Of a stretch of DNA of 64,000 nucleotides, positions 13,528-26,330 are shown one piece after another (the stretch's first letter is position 1; the number at the start of each line of letters is the position of its first letter). The notes under the pieces were generated by a model. It was not told the DNA's origin. It saw only the letters and a list, made by a program, of their open reading frames with translations, and ran no database searches. Both the position numbers and the translations under genes were made by a program. The DNA comes from Eudromia elegans (taxonomy: Eukaryota > Chordata > Aves > Tinamiformes > Tinamidae): the NCBI GenBank assembly GCA_003342815.1, contig PTEX01000060.1, positions 942,244-1,006,243 on the forward strand, in the 5' to 3' direction.

Positions 13528-13602
13528 AAATGCTTACATGTAAGAAAACTGAGACAATTAAAGGATAATTTGGGTATCAGAAAAAAATCCCTAGTGGTAA
13601 AA
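13528..13602 (-). mobile_element. Possible decayed MIR-type SINE core
   Basis: ACATGTAAGAAAACTGAGAC followed by AATTAAAGGATAATTTGGGT resembles the complement of the MIR core (TTTACAGATGGGGAAACTGAGGC, then AGTGACTTGCCC). The resemblance is weak and confined to about 60 bp. Confidence 0.3.
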
Positions 13603-16600
13603 ACAATAACCAAAGCACCTGGGCTGGGAAGGAGCACATTACATTTCTAATTCCAAAACTTAAAACTCATTATTAATATGTAATGCTTATGTATCAAATC
13701 ATTTTGCAGCTTATAGATGGGCTTACAGACTTGGCTTGCCCTGGCAAACATGAATAAGAACGGAAAAACTGCCAAGGGCAATTTTATCCTCTGTTCTCTG
13801 AAAAGCACAGATAATGTGCATTCCTGAACCTTAATCAGAGAAACTGGAAGAGATCAGGCCTCACACGTCCTCCCTTGCACAATTATCTGTTCATACTCTG
13901 AGAAGAGGGCTGTATTAAATTATTTACTCCACCATGGCCTCACTCTGCTTTGCCTTGGAAAGAACTGGGGCCTCCTGTATGTAGTATGGTGAAAGAGGCC
14001 AACAAATGGTGAAGTGCATATACCCTCACTGTATATTTAAATGAATGAGCCCAAATGCAAGGTTTTATTTTGACATGAACTAGAAGGATGACTTTTTTGA
14101 AGCAGAGAAATATCTTTGGGGTAAAACAGAAAAATGTTTTGAGTCTCTCATCTAACTATTCTTTTCTCCAGATTTGTTCAGTCTAGCAGCTTTCACTGGC
14201 TGAAGCAAACTGTATTCTGGGTTTGCATGAAAAATCTATTTCTTTCCATCTCCTCTAAGGCTTGGCCGGGCTCTTTGCTTCCCAACCTTTTCAGCAGCTT
14301 CACAGTTCTTGAGGGTGCTTCAGGCTCCCTCATGATCGGGTTTCTCCTCCTCTACATGTCTTCCATGCCTCACCCTGCATCCCAGTAGCTGTTCCCAGCT
14401 CAGCATCCTCTGATGCTCTCTGCATCTCTTCTCTCCAAAATGCTGCACATGCCCAGGAATGAAGAGCAAGGACAAGCCAAATGAGCACCAAGTTTATAGT
14501 GAGCAACACAACATTGTAAACCAGGAAAACAGATCCACATTCTGTGGATGAATATACCTGCTTATACAATTGATACAAAATAAAAGAACGGATAGTCTAC
14601 CGCTTCCCAAATGGACTGAGAGAAACCACCTTGGGGAAGATGTACGGAAACATGCATTTGTATTTATGAGTTACCTCATTTTCTGCATCTCCATAGGTGC
14701 TAGTGCTTTAAAAAGCTAAACTGCCCAGGGAGTCTGTAGATTTCATCTAAACTGTGAGGCATATGAACACCATGTATCTCTACCCTTTTTGTTTAAGATG
14801 CAAGTGTGCACCACGCCTCTGTGAACTCTGTTTTCTTTCAGAAGTGAATTGCAAGTGAAATAGAAAAGAATTTCATTTTTAAGGGAATCTTCTTATTACA
14901 GACAATAGATGTCAAGATTAGCACTATGAGTTTTTTTTTTTAAACAGGAAACTTTATGTTATTGACAAAATATACGGGGCCAAATTGATCTGCTGTATAA
15001 CTCCCTAATTTCAACAGAATTGCAGCAGGGTAGGAAATATCCTATTTTGTCCAGCCAAGTGTTGAATTCCAGCCTGTTATGGTCTTTTTAGCTTGCAATA
15101 GGGTGATTTTCTCAGCAGTAGGCAAGAGATTATCTGCTTGGATTTTCCAGAAACATCTTTGCATTTTGCATAACAGCTGATGGCCTGACTTATATTTCCA
15201 GTCATATTCTATGTTGGATATACCAAGAGCTGTGAAAAGCCCACTGTGTTCTGGTTCGTGTGAGATTCAGCATAAGACAGGAGACTCCTGATCGAGCACT
15301 AGGTTTACAATTTCCAGGGTTCAGTCGAGTCACTTTATACTCTGGGTTAAGATATGATCATGGGCCAGTGGTCTCACCATTCCCACACCTAAGCACAACC
15401 TGTATCTTCATTCACGCATCTGTATTCTCTGTCTCTGGTTCCATACTTTGTGGATGAGGGATGCGGGTATCAAAAGCAGCATGAAAAGGAGTTCACTTTC
15501 CCTCAGCATTACTGAAGCAAGGTGAGTGATCCATGTTTTCCTTTGGTGTTGGGGATGAAGGAGTACAGGATAAGCCCTTGCTTTATGCTATTCAGCCACT
15601 AGATGTCCCTGATGCTGCAGAAACTTTCCAAAGGGAGGTCTGGTCCCTGGTAGACCAGAGGAACAAAGATGGTAGACAAGGTAGACCCGTATGGATCTGC
15701 TTCCCTGTGTCTCTGGTTCATTGCTCTCTCCTTTAATATATAATTTTAAATTAAAGAAGCCCTTTCCTCACCTCTACCTCAAACATACTCTTTCTTTCCT
15801 CTTATACATGTAGGCAAAAAAAAAAAAAAAGTCCTACAAAAAAATTGTCACGTGTGCTTTTTCTCTTCTAAATTTATACCTGGGAAATAGATGGCTCTCA
15901 CACCTGTAATAGAGCCCATGCTTTTGAAATTGGATTTGGCTTTTGTAAGTGCTCTGGTGAGTATGACAATGTGCAACAGATGGAAAAAAAAAAGGGTAGA
16001 TTTTTTGTTCATAAATCAGCTCAGGATGCATAGAGGAAAGCATGCAAGAGCAGTAAGATCAGTAGCAGATGTAGAACTGACAGGCTCCAGAGTGTTTTTC
16101 TTCCTCTTTTTTTCCCCATTAACACTCGGAAAAACTCCACTGACATCTCTGTGGGAAGCACAGAAAAAAAGTAGAATCTTAAAAGCTTCTGCAGGATAGG
16201 AAAGTCTTCTCCTGTCTTGATGCTACCTACATCCCATAGATGTGGAATGGTTGGAAACAGAAGTTCTGAAATAAATGACTTTGAAAGATTTTAAATAGAA
16301 GTTTGGAAAGGTGATCCTGAAGTTACAACAGAAATTCACATTCATGGGAAAAGGGCAAGCTGATTATGGGTTTAATCATGTCTATGTAACTTATGATTAG
16401 ACAGCAGAAAAAAAAAAGAATTGGGATATTTGATGGAAGTGATTTTAAGCTTAACAGGTTTCTAAATGGGAATTATTTGGAAAGTTCTCCTTTTTTTTTT
16501 GTCTTTCTGTTTGCAATTACCAATCTTAATAAACCTTCCACTTTAGCCCATGAACTAGCTTTTAAGAGCCAGACCTGTGAAAGCTTTCTAGGGATATACT

Positions 16601-17313
16601 GTCTTTGTTTATTTCCTTGAGAAAGTTTCACTGCTTACAGACTAAAGGCTCTAAGTGCTGGGCAAGGAGAAAAAGTGTAAAATTCTTTGTAGCGCTAACT
16701 ATAAATGTGAGTATCAATATGTGGTGAGGAGTAGTAGGCATGTACATGACACCTTATACAGCACTTTCTGAACAAACATTTGTTTTGCATTTGATTTCCA
16801 ATAACCATATGTACTCCAATACTAGCCCCAAAACGCTGAACGCAAAGCACTAAGCCAAACCTATTAGTCACCTAAGCCTCAACTGGACCAAACAGTGACA
16901 TGACAGATTATTGTTAACAGTTCTTCTTACCTCTTAGGTACTCTGTTTTGTGCAGTTCTGTCTCTCACTGTAAGTAAATACGCCTTCTTTACTACAAGGG
17001 ATGTTTACATCGATACATGCTGTTGCCTAGTTTTGTATATTATTTTAAATTTTTTTTTGCACAATTTTTCTATTTGTATTTCACCATTTGGCTCATTGTT
17101 CTTTCTCTGGTTTTCCTTTTGTTCTATCAACTGCAATATGGCTCTTATAATCCAAATTTTCTACATTTTCCTTTTTTTCCTCCCTTCCTCTCCCCCATCT
17201 TCTCTGCATTCGTTGTTGCGATGCCTGTGCATTGTCTCTCCTACTTACATTTATGCGTAGAAGAAGTGCAGTGGTATCTTTGCAGACGTACATGGCACTA
17301 ATTGCTGCCACAG

Positions 17314-17378
17314 CAGAGTTGGACTAGATGATCTCTAGAGGTCCCTTCCAACCTTAACCATTCTATGATTCTATTATT
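17314..17378 (+). mobile_element. CR1 LINE, 3'-terminal scrap
   Basis: A short plus-strand stretch matches the last bases of CR1: GGACTAGATGATCTCTAGAG, then the GGTCCCTTCCAACC block, ending in two tail octamers ATTCTATG and ATTCTATT at 17360-17375. No coding part is visible upstream, so it is an extreme 5' truncation of about 65 bp. It lies some 580 bp from a larger CR1 in the opposite orientation, with the two 3' ends facing each other. Confidence 0.92.
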
Positions 17379-17961
17379 TGTATCTCAGTATATTTGTGCC
17401 CTTACATTGCATACTGAGCCAAAACTTGGAAGGCGCAGTGCGTTACAAGACATTTGAATCTCTGCGAGCAAATGTGAAAACAAATCTCTTCATGGGAGTT
17501 GGGAGAAATCACAGGATACATAAATACACCCTGTATAGAAAATAGGGATTACTGTAAGAAATGTTGATTGGCTGTAGGCAGAACGAGTGTCTGCTTCTTA
17601 TGATACAGGAGATCTGTCTTTCTGGAGCAGCAGCTGATGCCCAGGGAGGATACTCTAGTGCATCTCAAATGTCACTAGACTACGTGTTAGAAACTGAGTT
17701 GAGTCCAAAACACCTAACTGAGCAGTGTGGATGGGATGGATCTAACTCAAACTTAACCACTGAGAGATAGAAATTGAGTCTAAACTAATCGTGTAGGGCA
17801 GGGTCAGTAGTACAAGCACATGTGTCTCAGGCTATTTGAGATGACCTATGATATCCCACCCTCTCTCTCTCCTTACTGTGCCAGAAGAACACATGGAAGT
17901 TTTGTGCCATACCTGTAAGACCTGTAGGGATGTCTTAGTATAGGATGTATGAAATGGGATG

Positions 17962-18988
17962 AGATCACAGAATCACAGAATGGTTGATGTTGGAAGGGAC
18001 CTCTACAGATCATCTAGTCCAACCCCCTGCTCCAGCAGGGTCATCAGCATGTGGCACAGGAGGGTTTGGAAGATCTCCAGAGAAGGAGACTCCACAACCT
18101 CTCTGGGCAGCCTGTTCCAGGGCTCTGTCACCCTCACAGTAAAGAAGTTCTTCCTCCGGTGGAGGTGGAAGTTCCTGTGTTTCAATTTGAAACCATTACC
18201 CATTGCCCTATCAGTGGCCACTACCAAGAACAGTTTAGTCCCCTCCTCCCTACAATCATCCCTCAGGTACTTATACATATTGATCAGATCCCCTCTCAGT
18301 CTTTTTTCCGGAGGCTAAACAGGCCAAGCGCACTTAGTCTTTCTTTATAAGATAGATGCTCCAGTTCCTTGATCATCTTTGTTGCTCATCACTGGACCCT
18401 CTCTAGGAGCTCCACATTCCTTTTGTCCTGGGGAGCCCAGAACTGCACCCAATACTCCAGGTGTGGCCTCACTAGAGCTGAGGGGTAGGATCCCCTCTCT
18501 CAACCTGCTGGCAACGCTTCTCCTGGCAATGCCCATTTGCCTTCTTGGCCACGAAGGCACACTGCTGCCTCATGGTTAATTTGTTGTCAACCAGGACTCC
18601 CAAATCCCTCTCTGTGGAGCTACTTTCCACCTGGTCAACCCCTAATCTGTACTGGTGCCTGGGATTATTTCTGCCCATATACAGGACCCCGCAGTTGTCC
18701 ATGTTGAACCTCATGAGGTTCCTCTCTGCCCAACTCTCCATCTTCTCCATGTGTTCTGGATGGCAGCACAGCCCTCTGGGGTGTCAGCCACTCCACCCAG
18801 CTTGGTATCATCAGCAAACTTACTGAGGGTGCACTCTGTGCCCTCATTCGAGTCATTGATGAACAAGTTGATTAGCACTGGCCCTAGTACTGATCCTTGT
18901 GAGAGACCCTGGCCAGAAGCCTCCAACTAGACTCATTCATCACCACCCTCTGAGCATTGTCATCCAACCAGTTCTTAATCCACCGCAT
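17962..18988 (-). mobile_element. CR1 LINE, 5'-truncated, reverse transcriptase remnant
   Basis: This is a non-LTR retrotransposon fragment read on the minus strand. The 3' end lies at the low-coordinate side, where two CACAGAAT octamers (17966-17981) are the complement of the CR1 tail repeat, followed by the complement of the conserved CR1 3' UTR. Reading minus, the frames carry a [12 protein letters not shown] block, the catalytic FADD (about 18807-18818) followed by [17 protein letters not shown], then WAERNLM, then DLGVLVDNKLTM, and near the end [20 protein letters not shown]. These are in the order expected for the C-terminal half of CR1 ORF2. The pieces fall in at least two reading frames (the block at 18472-18750 is shifted relative to those on either side), so the copy is dead. 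The 5' end breaks off near 18988, just upstream of the block IKNWLDDNAQ. CR1 copies are usually 5'-truncated and lack target duplications, which fits. The good match to the family suggests moderate age. Confidence 0.96.
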
Positions 18989-21900
18989 TGTTCATGAGAT
19001 GCCTGTATGTGGACAAATGAGTATCTTTATTAGGTCTGCTTATCAGATAAGAGAGACAGACTGTGCTCTAGAGAGTATGTAATTTTATTTTGAGGATAAT
19101 TTCTGGGGTATTGGGATGAAGTATTCCATAAAGGTGTCTGTGGTTCTCCAGTGATTACGGGCAAAATATAGATAAGTTTTTGAGAATAGGTACAGAGCTT
19201 TTAGACAGCGGAAACAAAGTGTAATGGGATCATTCTTCTTCTGGGATCAAAAATAACCATTAAATATTTCTTGATATACATCCACAGTATACATTTTAAC
19301 TGTTGTGTTTGACATTTGCTAAACCATCATGTTTAGTTTGACCTAGAGATCAAGGACTATAACATCCTAGTGATCTTATTTGCCAATATATTGGCAAAAC
19401 ACAAAGCTAGGGGAGAACTGACGTGAAACACAGTCAAAGGAGAGAAATGACCAGCTGTAAAGGGCAAGTCAAAATGTGAACATCTAAGAGACCTCAAGTT
19501 TCATGGGACAGATTGAAGTCGAAAGGGCATAACTTAGTGATCCAAGGTGAGTAGGTTGGAAATTGCTTACCAGGCAATGTCTCCTGACCTAGTAGAACTC
19601 TGAGTAAATCTGGTACAGAAGGAAGTCCATGTTTCTCCAGTATGCTGTTTCCTGGTGGTCAGAGAGAATTGTGACTGGTATGCTGGTATCCTTTCAGCTG
19701 CCACAAAGAAGTGCCTGCACTATAATCATCTTGAACAGAGAAAATATGAGTTCAAATAGCCTGATCTTTCATTACGGTTTCTATTCTCTTGAAGACAAAC
19801 TTGACCCAAAATAATAAATCCAGGAAAAGAACGTTAACAAAATATGACAATATATATATGACAACAATAATAACAACTAGCTCTTTTATAAATCATTATT
19901 ATCAGACTACTTTACAAGAGTAAGAAGAGTTCTCCCACTATCCTTTCTATGTGTGTGAAAAATGGAGCCCAGAATTCAAAGTCGCAGACAAGGGACAAAG
20001 ACCAAGCATCCTGTGTTTTGTTGTGTTGCTACCAACTTGGCTACCTTGCTTACTTTAACATTCATCATGTGATGGCATAAATCCAAGAAACCATTTGGTA
20101 ATGCATTTTCTCTTTATTTAGAAGTTGTCTTTAGTGAGCTGGCATGGGGATGAATGATGATCATTCAGAGAACCTGAGACATTTTTTCCTTCTGAATCTT
20201 ATTCTGTTTACAAACAAGCTCCTGTAAGAACATGCAAGCATCAATTCCCTTTTCTCTGATTAATATAAAGCATGAGATAAGTCTTCTTGGCTTTTCTTTT
20301 AATTTAAAAAGAGTGCAATGAGCTAGAAAAGCAGCATGTATCAGAAGAAGCAGATGCAGTGGATTCAAACCTATGAACACAATTTTCTAAACATCTGCTA
20401 TGACTGCAAAGCACTAAAACCAAGAGACCAAGACTTTAATGGCTCAGCACACTTAAGGATATGGCTTAGAATCTGTATAAAAATTGCGTCAAACACAGTT
20501 CTGCAAAATAACATTCAGCCAGAGCAATAGACTCATGCCAGGTGTTGCTTTTTGTTCATCTAAAGTCTGTGGGAAAAGTAGATACAGTGCCTAGAATGGA
20601 CATCATGTTTTACATGTGTGGCATATATGCAGGAAAAAAAGATTTTTGTTTACACTTCTGTAGAGGTAGCACAGCATGGGTTTGTAAGCAAGGAATTACA
20701 GGACACAGAAGCCAGACAAAAGCCAGACATGTCAGTGCATGGGAAGCGAGGGGACTGCATCCGCTACCTTACTGCACAGTCTGCATGGAGAAGCTGGAGG
20801 AAGGGTATGGAACCAACAGAAGTTTATGCAATTTCTTTATGATTCAGCTTTAAATAAGGTGACTTTGCCATCAAAACTACTGATACTTGGTCTAAATGGT
20901 GTGCTAATTCTCAATTAATTGCTGGACAAGAAGACATTAGAAATAGTGGGATATATTATTTCTATGTACTTTCCCCGCAGTGTCCTGTATAGGCAAAACT
21001 ATTGTCTTTAGCCTGCTTTCAGATAAAGAACTGAACTGCTCAATCATCAAACCTGTCAGACAGGCAGGACAGCAGCCTGCTCTGTTGTTAATTATAAGCA
21101 AGACTACTTTCCCAGGACCCTCTCCAGTCTGTATATGTTTCTGCTTAGCTATGAAGACCTCTGTAACCACCGCTTGTCCATAATAGAATATAACAAAGGA
21201 AGAAAAAGACCACAGGGAGATGAAAGATGCAGGAAAGACTGTGCCTGAGATTACATTAAGTGAGTTTGGGTCACAAATGTATAAGAAGCAAATGGAGGGA
21301 GAGACTGGTGACTGTAGAATGGATTATTGTCCTCTAGATTTTAATAAAAACCAGTAACCTTCCTGTAATTTTTGTTCATATAAAAGTAGTACTCCCTCTA
21401 TACACTTTTTATACAACTGTAGAAATAATACGATTCTTTATTAATCCCAGTACAGATTTGGGAACAATTTCTGTCTGTTGATTTCACTAGACAATTTGAT
21501 TAGATTCATAGACCTCAACTAGTTGCCTTGGGTTACTTTATATCCAGTGCAGAGTAACTGGAATTGCAGGATCATTTTGTCCTAAAAACTATCCGATGAA
21601 TCTCAGTTTACATGTGTGTGCTTCTCCCCAGTGACTGTAATGTGATTTAGGGTGACTGGCTCACATACACCTGTCTGCTCTATAAATGTCTGAAGGTAGA
21701 TGAGATGATTCCATTTTTTTTGTGTGTGTATCTAGCAGTGTGAGGCATTTTAGTAACAATTTATCTCTTAAAAATTTTATCTCGTATTTGGTGCAATTAA
21801 TGGGCAGTGAATGATTTGTCCCCTGGAAGACCAAGCACTGGTAGTTTAGAGATGATCCTTCTTAGCTGGGAAAATGATCATAATTCATTTTTCTAAAAGA

Positions 21901-22748
21901 GTAAGATAAATAGCTAAAAATTATTTACTGATCCTGTCAAAATCGTGTACATGACTGAGCATTAAATACAATAATGAGAAATCATTTTCATATTGTTATC
22001 CCTCTGTTTAAACCTGTCCCAGTAAAAATTATGTTTGATCTGTGCAGAGGGCTCTAAGATGTTTTCTAGAATGCCTACCCTGTATTTCATTGCCAGCTCA
22101 AGTCTAGAGTCAGTGGTGATTTTGAAAGAAAATCCATTCTACAAAACTTTTTCTTTTAAAATTCTCATACATTCTTCAAAAGCTGACCAACGGCCAAGAG
22201 CAGCTTAACGTTTAAATGCAATATTCACAAGGAGACAAGTAATTTTCGTCGTTTGTGATGAGATTTCTTTCTCAGCTTGGAAAGTGCTAAAGAAAGCATT
22301 TGCCCCATGTAATAAATGCATTTTTGTATTTAAATGGAATCTCCTTCATTTTTATGAATACTTTCACTTCAGCTCTTATTTCTGCTTTTTAAAGACACTA
22401 AAAATACCAGGGCCTTTCCCTTCCTTTGCCTTTCTTTGCCTTTATTTCCTTTGTCTTCCCTTGTCTAATGGAAAAGGGTTTGCTATAAGGATGAGGCACA
22501 GGTAGCCAGAGGAAGGAAAATGCAGTGCAAGTAGTGGAGAGTGATGACCCAGAAGAATGTGCCTGAAATTATTCAAAGCTGTTTTCTGAGCACAGCTCCT
22601 TGCTCAAAGTGCTTGAATTGCCAAAAGATAAGAAGTCTTGATGCAAGAGCAGGAGATGATTGCTTTGGGAAAAGTGTGCACAGGTGAACATTTGTCTCAG
22701 GAAACAGTTACTTTGCTTTAGGAATGGCTCTGCATTGAGTGCAAAATA
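18989..22748. other. Unique DNA around one SINE
   Basis: Apart from the SINE at 19858-20030 I recognise nothing. Open frames are at most about 100 codons and look random. Pyrimidine wording increases from 22400 toward the microsatellite (repeated CTTTGCC and CTTCCCTT words). Confidence 0.55.
19858..20030 (-). mobile_element. MIR/CORE-type SINE, decayed
   Basis: The left part, ACAATAATAACAACTAGCTC, then TTTTATAAATC and CTACTTTACAAGAG, matches the 3' tail of sauropsid MIR-like SINEs, usually seen as AATAATAACTAGCTCTTATA and GCACTTTACAAAGG. The right part, CTCCCACTATCC then GTGTGAAAAATGGAGCCCAG, corresponds to the worn 'ATTATCCCCATTTTACAGATGGGGAAACTGAGG' core. The tRNA-like head would lie to the right and is not clearly preserved. 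Confidence 0.6.
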
Positions 22749-22843
22749 CCTTCCTTCCTTCCTTCCTTCCTTCCTTCCTTCCTTCCTTCCTTCCTTCCTT
22801 CCTTCCTTCCTTCCTTCCTTCCTTCCTTCCTTCCTTCCTTCCT
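22749..22843. repeat. (CCTT)n microsatellite, left of gap
   Basis: A perfect tetranucleotide run of 95 bp that continues into an assembly gap. The chance frames through it have no coding meaning. Confidence 0.99.
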
Positions 22844-23103
22844 NNNNNNNNNNNNNNNNNNNNNNNNNNNNNNNNNNNNNNNNNNNNNNNNNNNNNNNNN
22901 NNNNNNNNNNNNNNNNNNNNNNNNNNNNNNNNNNNNNNNNNNNNNNNNNNNNNNNNNNNNNNNNNNNNNNNNNNNNNNNNNNNNNNNNNNNNNNNNNNNN
23001 NNNNNNNNNNNNNNNNNNNNNNNNNNNNNNNNNNNNNNNNNNNNNNNNNNNNNNNNNNNNNNNNNNNNNNNNNNNNNNNNNNNNNNNNNNNNNNNNNNNN
23101 NNN
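22844..23103. other. Assembly gap of 260 N
   Basis: Undetermined bases inside a pyrimidine-rich microsatellite. The true length of the repeat is unknown. Confidence 1.
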
Positions 23104-23187
23104 TCTTTCTCTCTTTCTTCCTCTCTTCCTTTCTTTCTTCCTCTCCTCCTCTCTTCCTCTCTTCCTCTCTCTCCCTCTTTCCTTCTA
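23104..23187. repeat. Imperfect CT-rich tract, right of gap
   Basis: Irregular mixture of TTTC, TTCC, CTC and TCTT units, all pyrimidine on the plus strand until TTAGGG at the edge. Its unit structure is less regular than the perfect CCTT run left of the gap. Confidence 0.97.
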
Positions 23188-24208
23188 TTAGGGATGATTT
23201 AAAAGAGCAGGTTCTGTGGGGACATTTTTTTTTTGTCCTGGCAGTGCTAGGGTTTTTTCACGATAACCCGTTCCTCTGGTAGATTTGTAAATGCAATTTC
23301 TCCATTGCTGTAAATATTCAGGTAGAAAGTTAGAAGAAATGTTGTTTTCCAAGCACATTCATATCCTTAGACATCAAGGTGTCTGAAAGCATCCTTACAA
23401 TCCAGACATGAGCCAATCTTTCTTAAGTCAAGAGAAAAAGTCTCTCTTACTTTAAAAAAACCTAATGAGACTTGGGAATGTCCTCAGGGAAAATTTCTCT
23501 TAAAGTGCATTCAGCTTTTCTGTTTTGTTTAGATTAGGCCACAAATCATAATCTCAGTTTGGCTTCAGAAAAATCTGTCTACATTTTTTCATTGTTCTTT
23601 CAACGATCTCATATATCATACTAGAGTAGCATCCAGAAGCAACTTTAATTTGGCCTTTTTGGGATTGCTTAACCTTGTAGTAAATGATAACAAAAGCTGA
23701 CACTGAAAGCAGTTTTCGAAGAATGAACATAAATGCCTGCTTTTTGTCCATCCGCAGGATATTGTAAGTGATCTCAATGCATTCTCAGTCTGAAAATGAT
23801 CGTGATAGCATTCAAGATAAACACTATAAAGATTTCTGAAATCAGTGCTACTGTTGTTTCAAATGACCTGTTCAATAATCTTCAAAGTTAAGCATGAGAA
23901 GGGACTGAGGGAAGAAGTAATAGGTGACATAGTAAGTCCAATGTGTTGCATTTCAGACAAGTGATTTCTAGGTGCATTGCTTTAGAACTCAATGCTGAGA
24001 CTGCAATCGGTGACAAATTTCAGTATTTTTTTCTATGTAATATAGTGATATAGTAATTGTTTCATAAAATGGCAAGCTTTACTGGAGAGTGCAAGCCACT
24101 GGGAGTGTTAAAGTAACCTCGTAGCTTTCATTTACAGACTTTCAGATGCTAGATTAGTGAGAATATCTGAAAGTTTGCATCAGCATTGAGTTCCACTGTT
24201 GCTGAAAA

Positions 24209-24245
24209 CAGTAAAGGAGGAGTAAGCTGCAGTAAAGGAGGAGTA
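24209..24245. repeat. Short tandem duplication, 21-bp period
   Basis: The 16-mer CAGTAAAGGAGGAGTA is present at 24209-24224 and exactly repeated at 24230-24245, with AGCTG between the copies. Confidence 0.95.
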
Positions 24246-26039
24246 GAACTGCACTTTGGGGTAGAGCATATTGCAAAAATGTCCATGTAATATCAAGATT
24301 CTGAAACTTTTTCCCTCTGCCCCAGCAATAAAGCATCTCCTGACTGAGATAACTCCCCTTCTGCCGTTCATTTTGGTCTCAGAAGTGCAATGCACAGAAA
24401 ATATACTTGTTTACCTTATGACTGCAATGTTAGGAAGAATAAGCTCAGCGAAACAAGAAACTATATCAAAGATAGTAGATCCCATTGATAGTGATGATGC
24501 TGGAGTCTCCCTTTGCACTATCTCCATCCCTGCCTACTCAAAAATACCTCAGTAGAGAAAAAAATCTATTTTTAAAGGGAGGAAAAGTAAATATAGATAC
24601 TTTAAAAAGTGGCTTGACGAAAAGAAAGTGCTAGACAAGAATGACAAGAGGTGTCAGTAGAAAGGTAGGGTTACCTCAAAATTAATCTTTTCCTTGTCTA
24701 CTTTAACAGAGGCAGATATCTCTCCTGCCATAGATCTCTCATGACCATATGATTTTAGTTGTTTTTTTTTGTGTTGGAGGCCTATTGATAGCCTATTGAT
24801 AGCTCAATGGCTGCTTATTTCAATCTATTAAATGGCAGTCAAAATAGGGTTATAACCTTGGCTATGAATGCCATCCCTCCAAGACCTCTCATCAAACAAA
24901 CAAAAAACCTATGTAGAAAGCACTCTAATGATCCACTTGTTCTTCTCTGAGTGGATAGTATGAAAGTACATTTCACAGATATATACCTCTTCTTTGAAAT
25001 TACTGACTCTGCTCAGTTATGTTGTTTGGTCCCTAGATGACCTGCTGCTCAGGCTAAGGTGCATTCTGCCATCCACAAAAGCATTTTCAATGTTGGCTCA
25101 CATGGTGTATTTAGCAAAACCTGCCACTAACTCCTTCTTTCATGTTAAACAGTCAACAGAGTAAGAAGACAAATTAAGCAACAATGGCAAAGAATTTGGT
25201 ATCATTACCGCAGCAACTTATTTCTTGTTCAAAGAACAAACAAACCCGGCTGGCAGATAATAAACTGCTGTATCTAGGTTAATTTTGACTGGATTCAGAA
25301 ATGTTTGACTGACATTATTCACACAGTTATGACCCGTTGCTGACTGTGTGTTGTGCTATGAAATCCGTTAGTTAACCAAACAAATATTGGTGAGATGCCA
25401 GCACTGTTTGTTGTGTAAAACTTCAGGACATGCAGACTGTGCTCTTTTTTTCTTTTTTTTTGGGTAGAATGAAATGGTAGAGTATTTCTGAGAGTGACTA
25501 GTTGGCTTTTGAAGGTTGCTTTGACCATTTTGAGGTCAAAATAAATTCAAAATGAGAAAAAATAGGAAGCATTTGTTCACTTTCCTTGGGGATAAACATA
25601 CTCATCACCAAGACATTTGCACATCAACTTGAAGAACAGAACCAACTCATAGCATTATAAAATATCATGGTGCATATTTGCAATACCTCTCTTAGCAGTA
25701 CTGACCTCTCAAAGCCTCCCTTTTTTCTCTGAGGTTACTGAATTTATCTGCTTCCAATGCCTTGGGGAACTCACTGTCTGATGGTTCACTGCAGTTGTGT
25801 CTTATGAGAAGTTTGTCCAATCTGCCTTTGCTAAAGGGAGGGGCTTTTTACAAGAGAAAACCAGAAATAATTCCCTGTCTTGACCTTGGTTTTAGGATGC
25901 AGCAAGTCCACTCTGTGGTTAGAGACTAAAAATTCCCAAGTCTTCCACTGTGAATTTGGTTTACCTCCTGCAGTCCTGGGTCAGCTTTACAGCAGCACAG
26001 TTACACCAGAGATAAAAGAATAATGGGAAAATGAATATT

Positions 26040-26330
26040 TCCAATAGCTTACAGGCGATGTTTGCAGCTGACACTGATGCTTTGCCATCTGTGTGCTTGG
26101 TGTTTACAGTACTGACTGCAGTGAAATTATGATCGAAGAGCAGCTCCGTAATATTTTCTGTTGGTCGATTTTGTTCCAGTGTATCTGCCTCGAGGGCTGA
26201 TTTGTGACTTCACCTGAACAAGTGAAGCCATCTAAGATTCTAATTTTATCTTCTCTCTTTAAACCAGCAGCTGTAAATGGCACTTTTCAGTCTCAGAAGT
26301 ACCTTAGCCCTGAAGCTGACAGTAGCCCTT
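26040..26330. promoter_or_regulatory. Third candidate non-coding regulatory block
   Basis: Repeat-free sequence with CATCTG (E-box type), TGTTTAC (forkhead-type) and TTTGTGACTTCACCTG (with a TGACTTCA-like half) within 200 bp, lying some 500 bp before the (ATTT)n array. Each motif is short and could be chance. Confidence 0.22.

Larger units (their letters stand above)
11761..17313. other. Unique DNA, no gene recognised
   Basis: Mostly single-copy-looking sequence with short A or T runs (13150, 14930, 15816, 16400, 16490, 17045). A 108-codon minus-strand frame at 12240-12566 is the only longer frame, and it has no recognisable motif. No RNA gene seen. Confidence 0.55.

Noticed and set aside
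18051-18930. Plus-strand frames of 90-119 codons between 18.0 and 18.9 kb
   Set aside because: They are antisense shadows of the minus-strand CR1 ORF2 remnant.
22660-23202. Long frame through the CCTT repeat and gap
   Set aside because: Made of repeat-encoded LPSF units and unknown residues. It is a microsatellite artefact.
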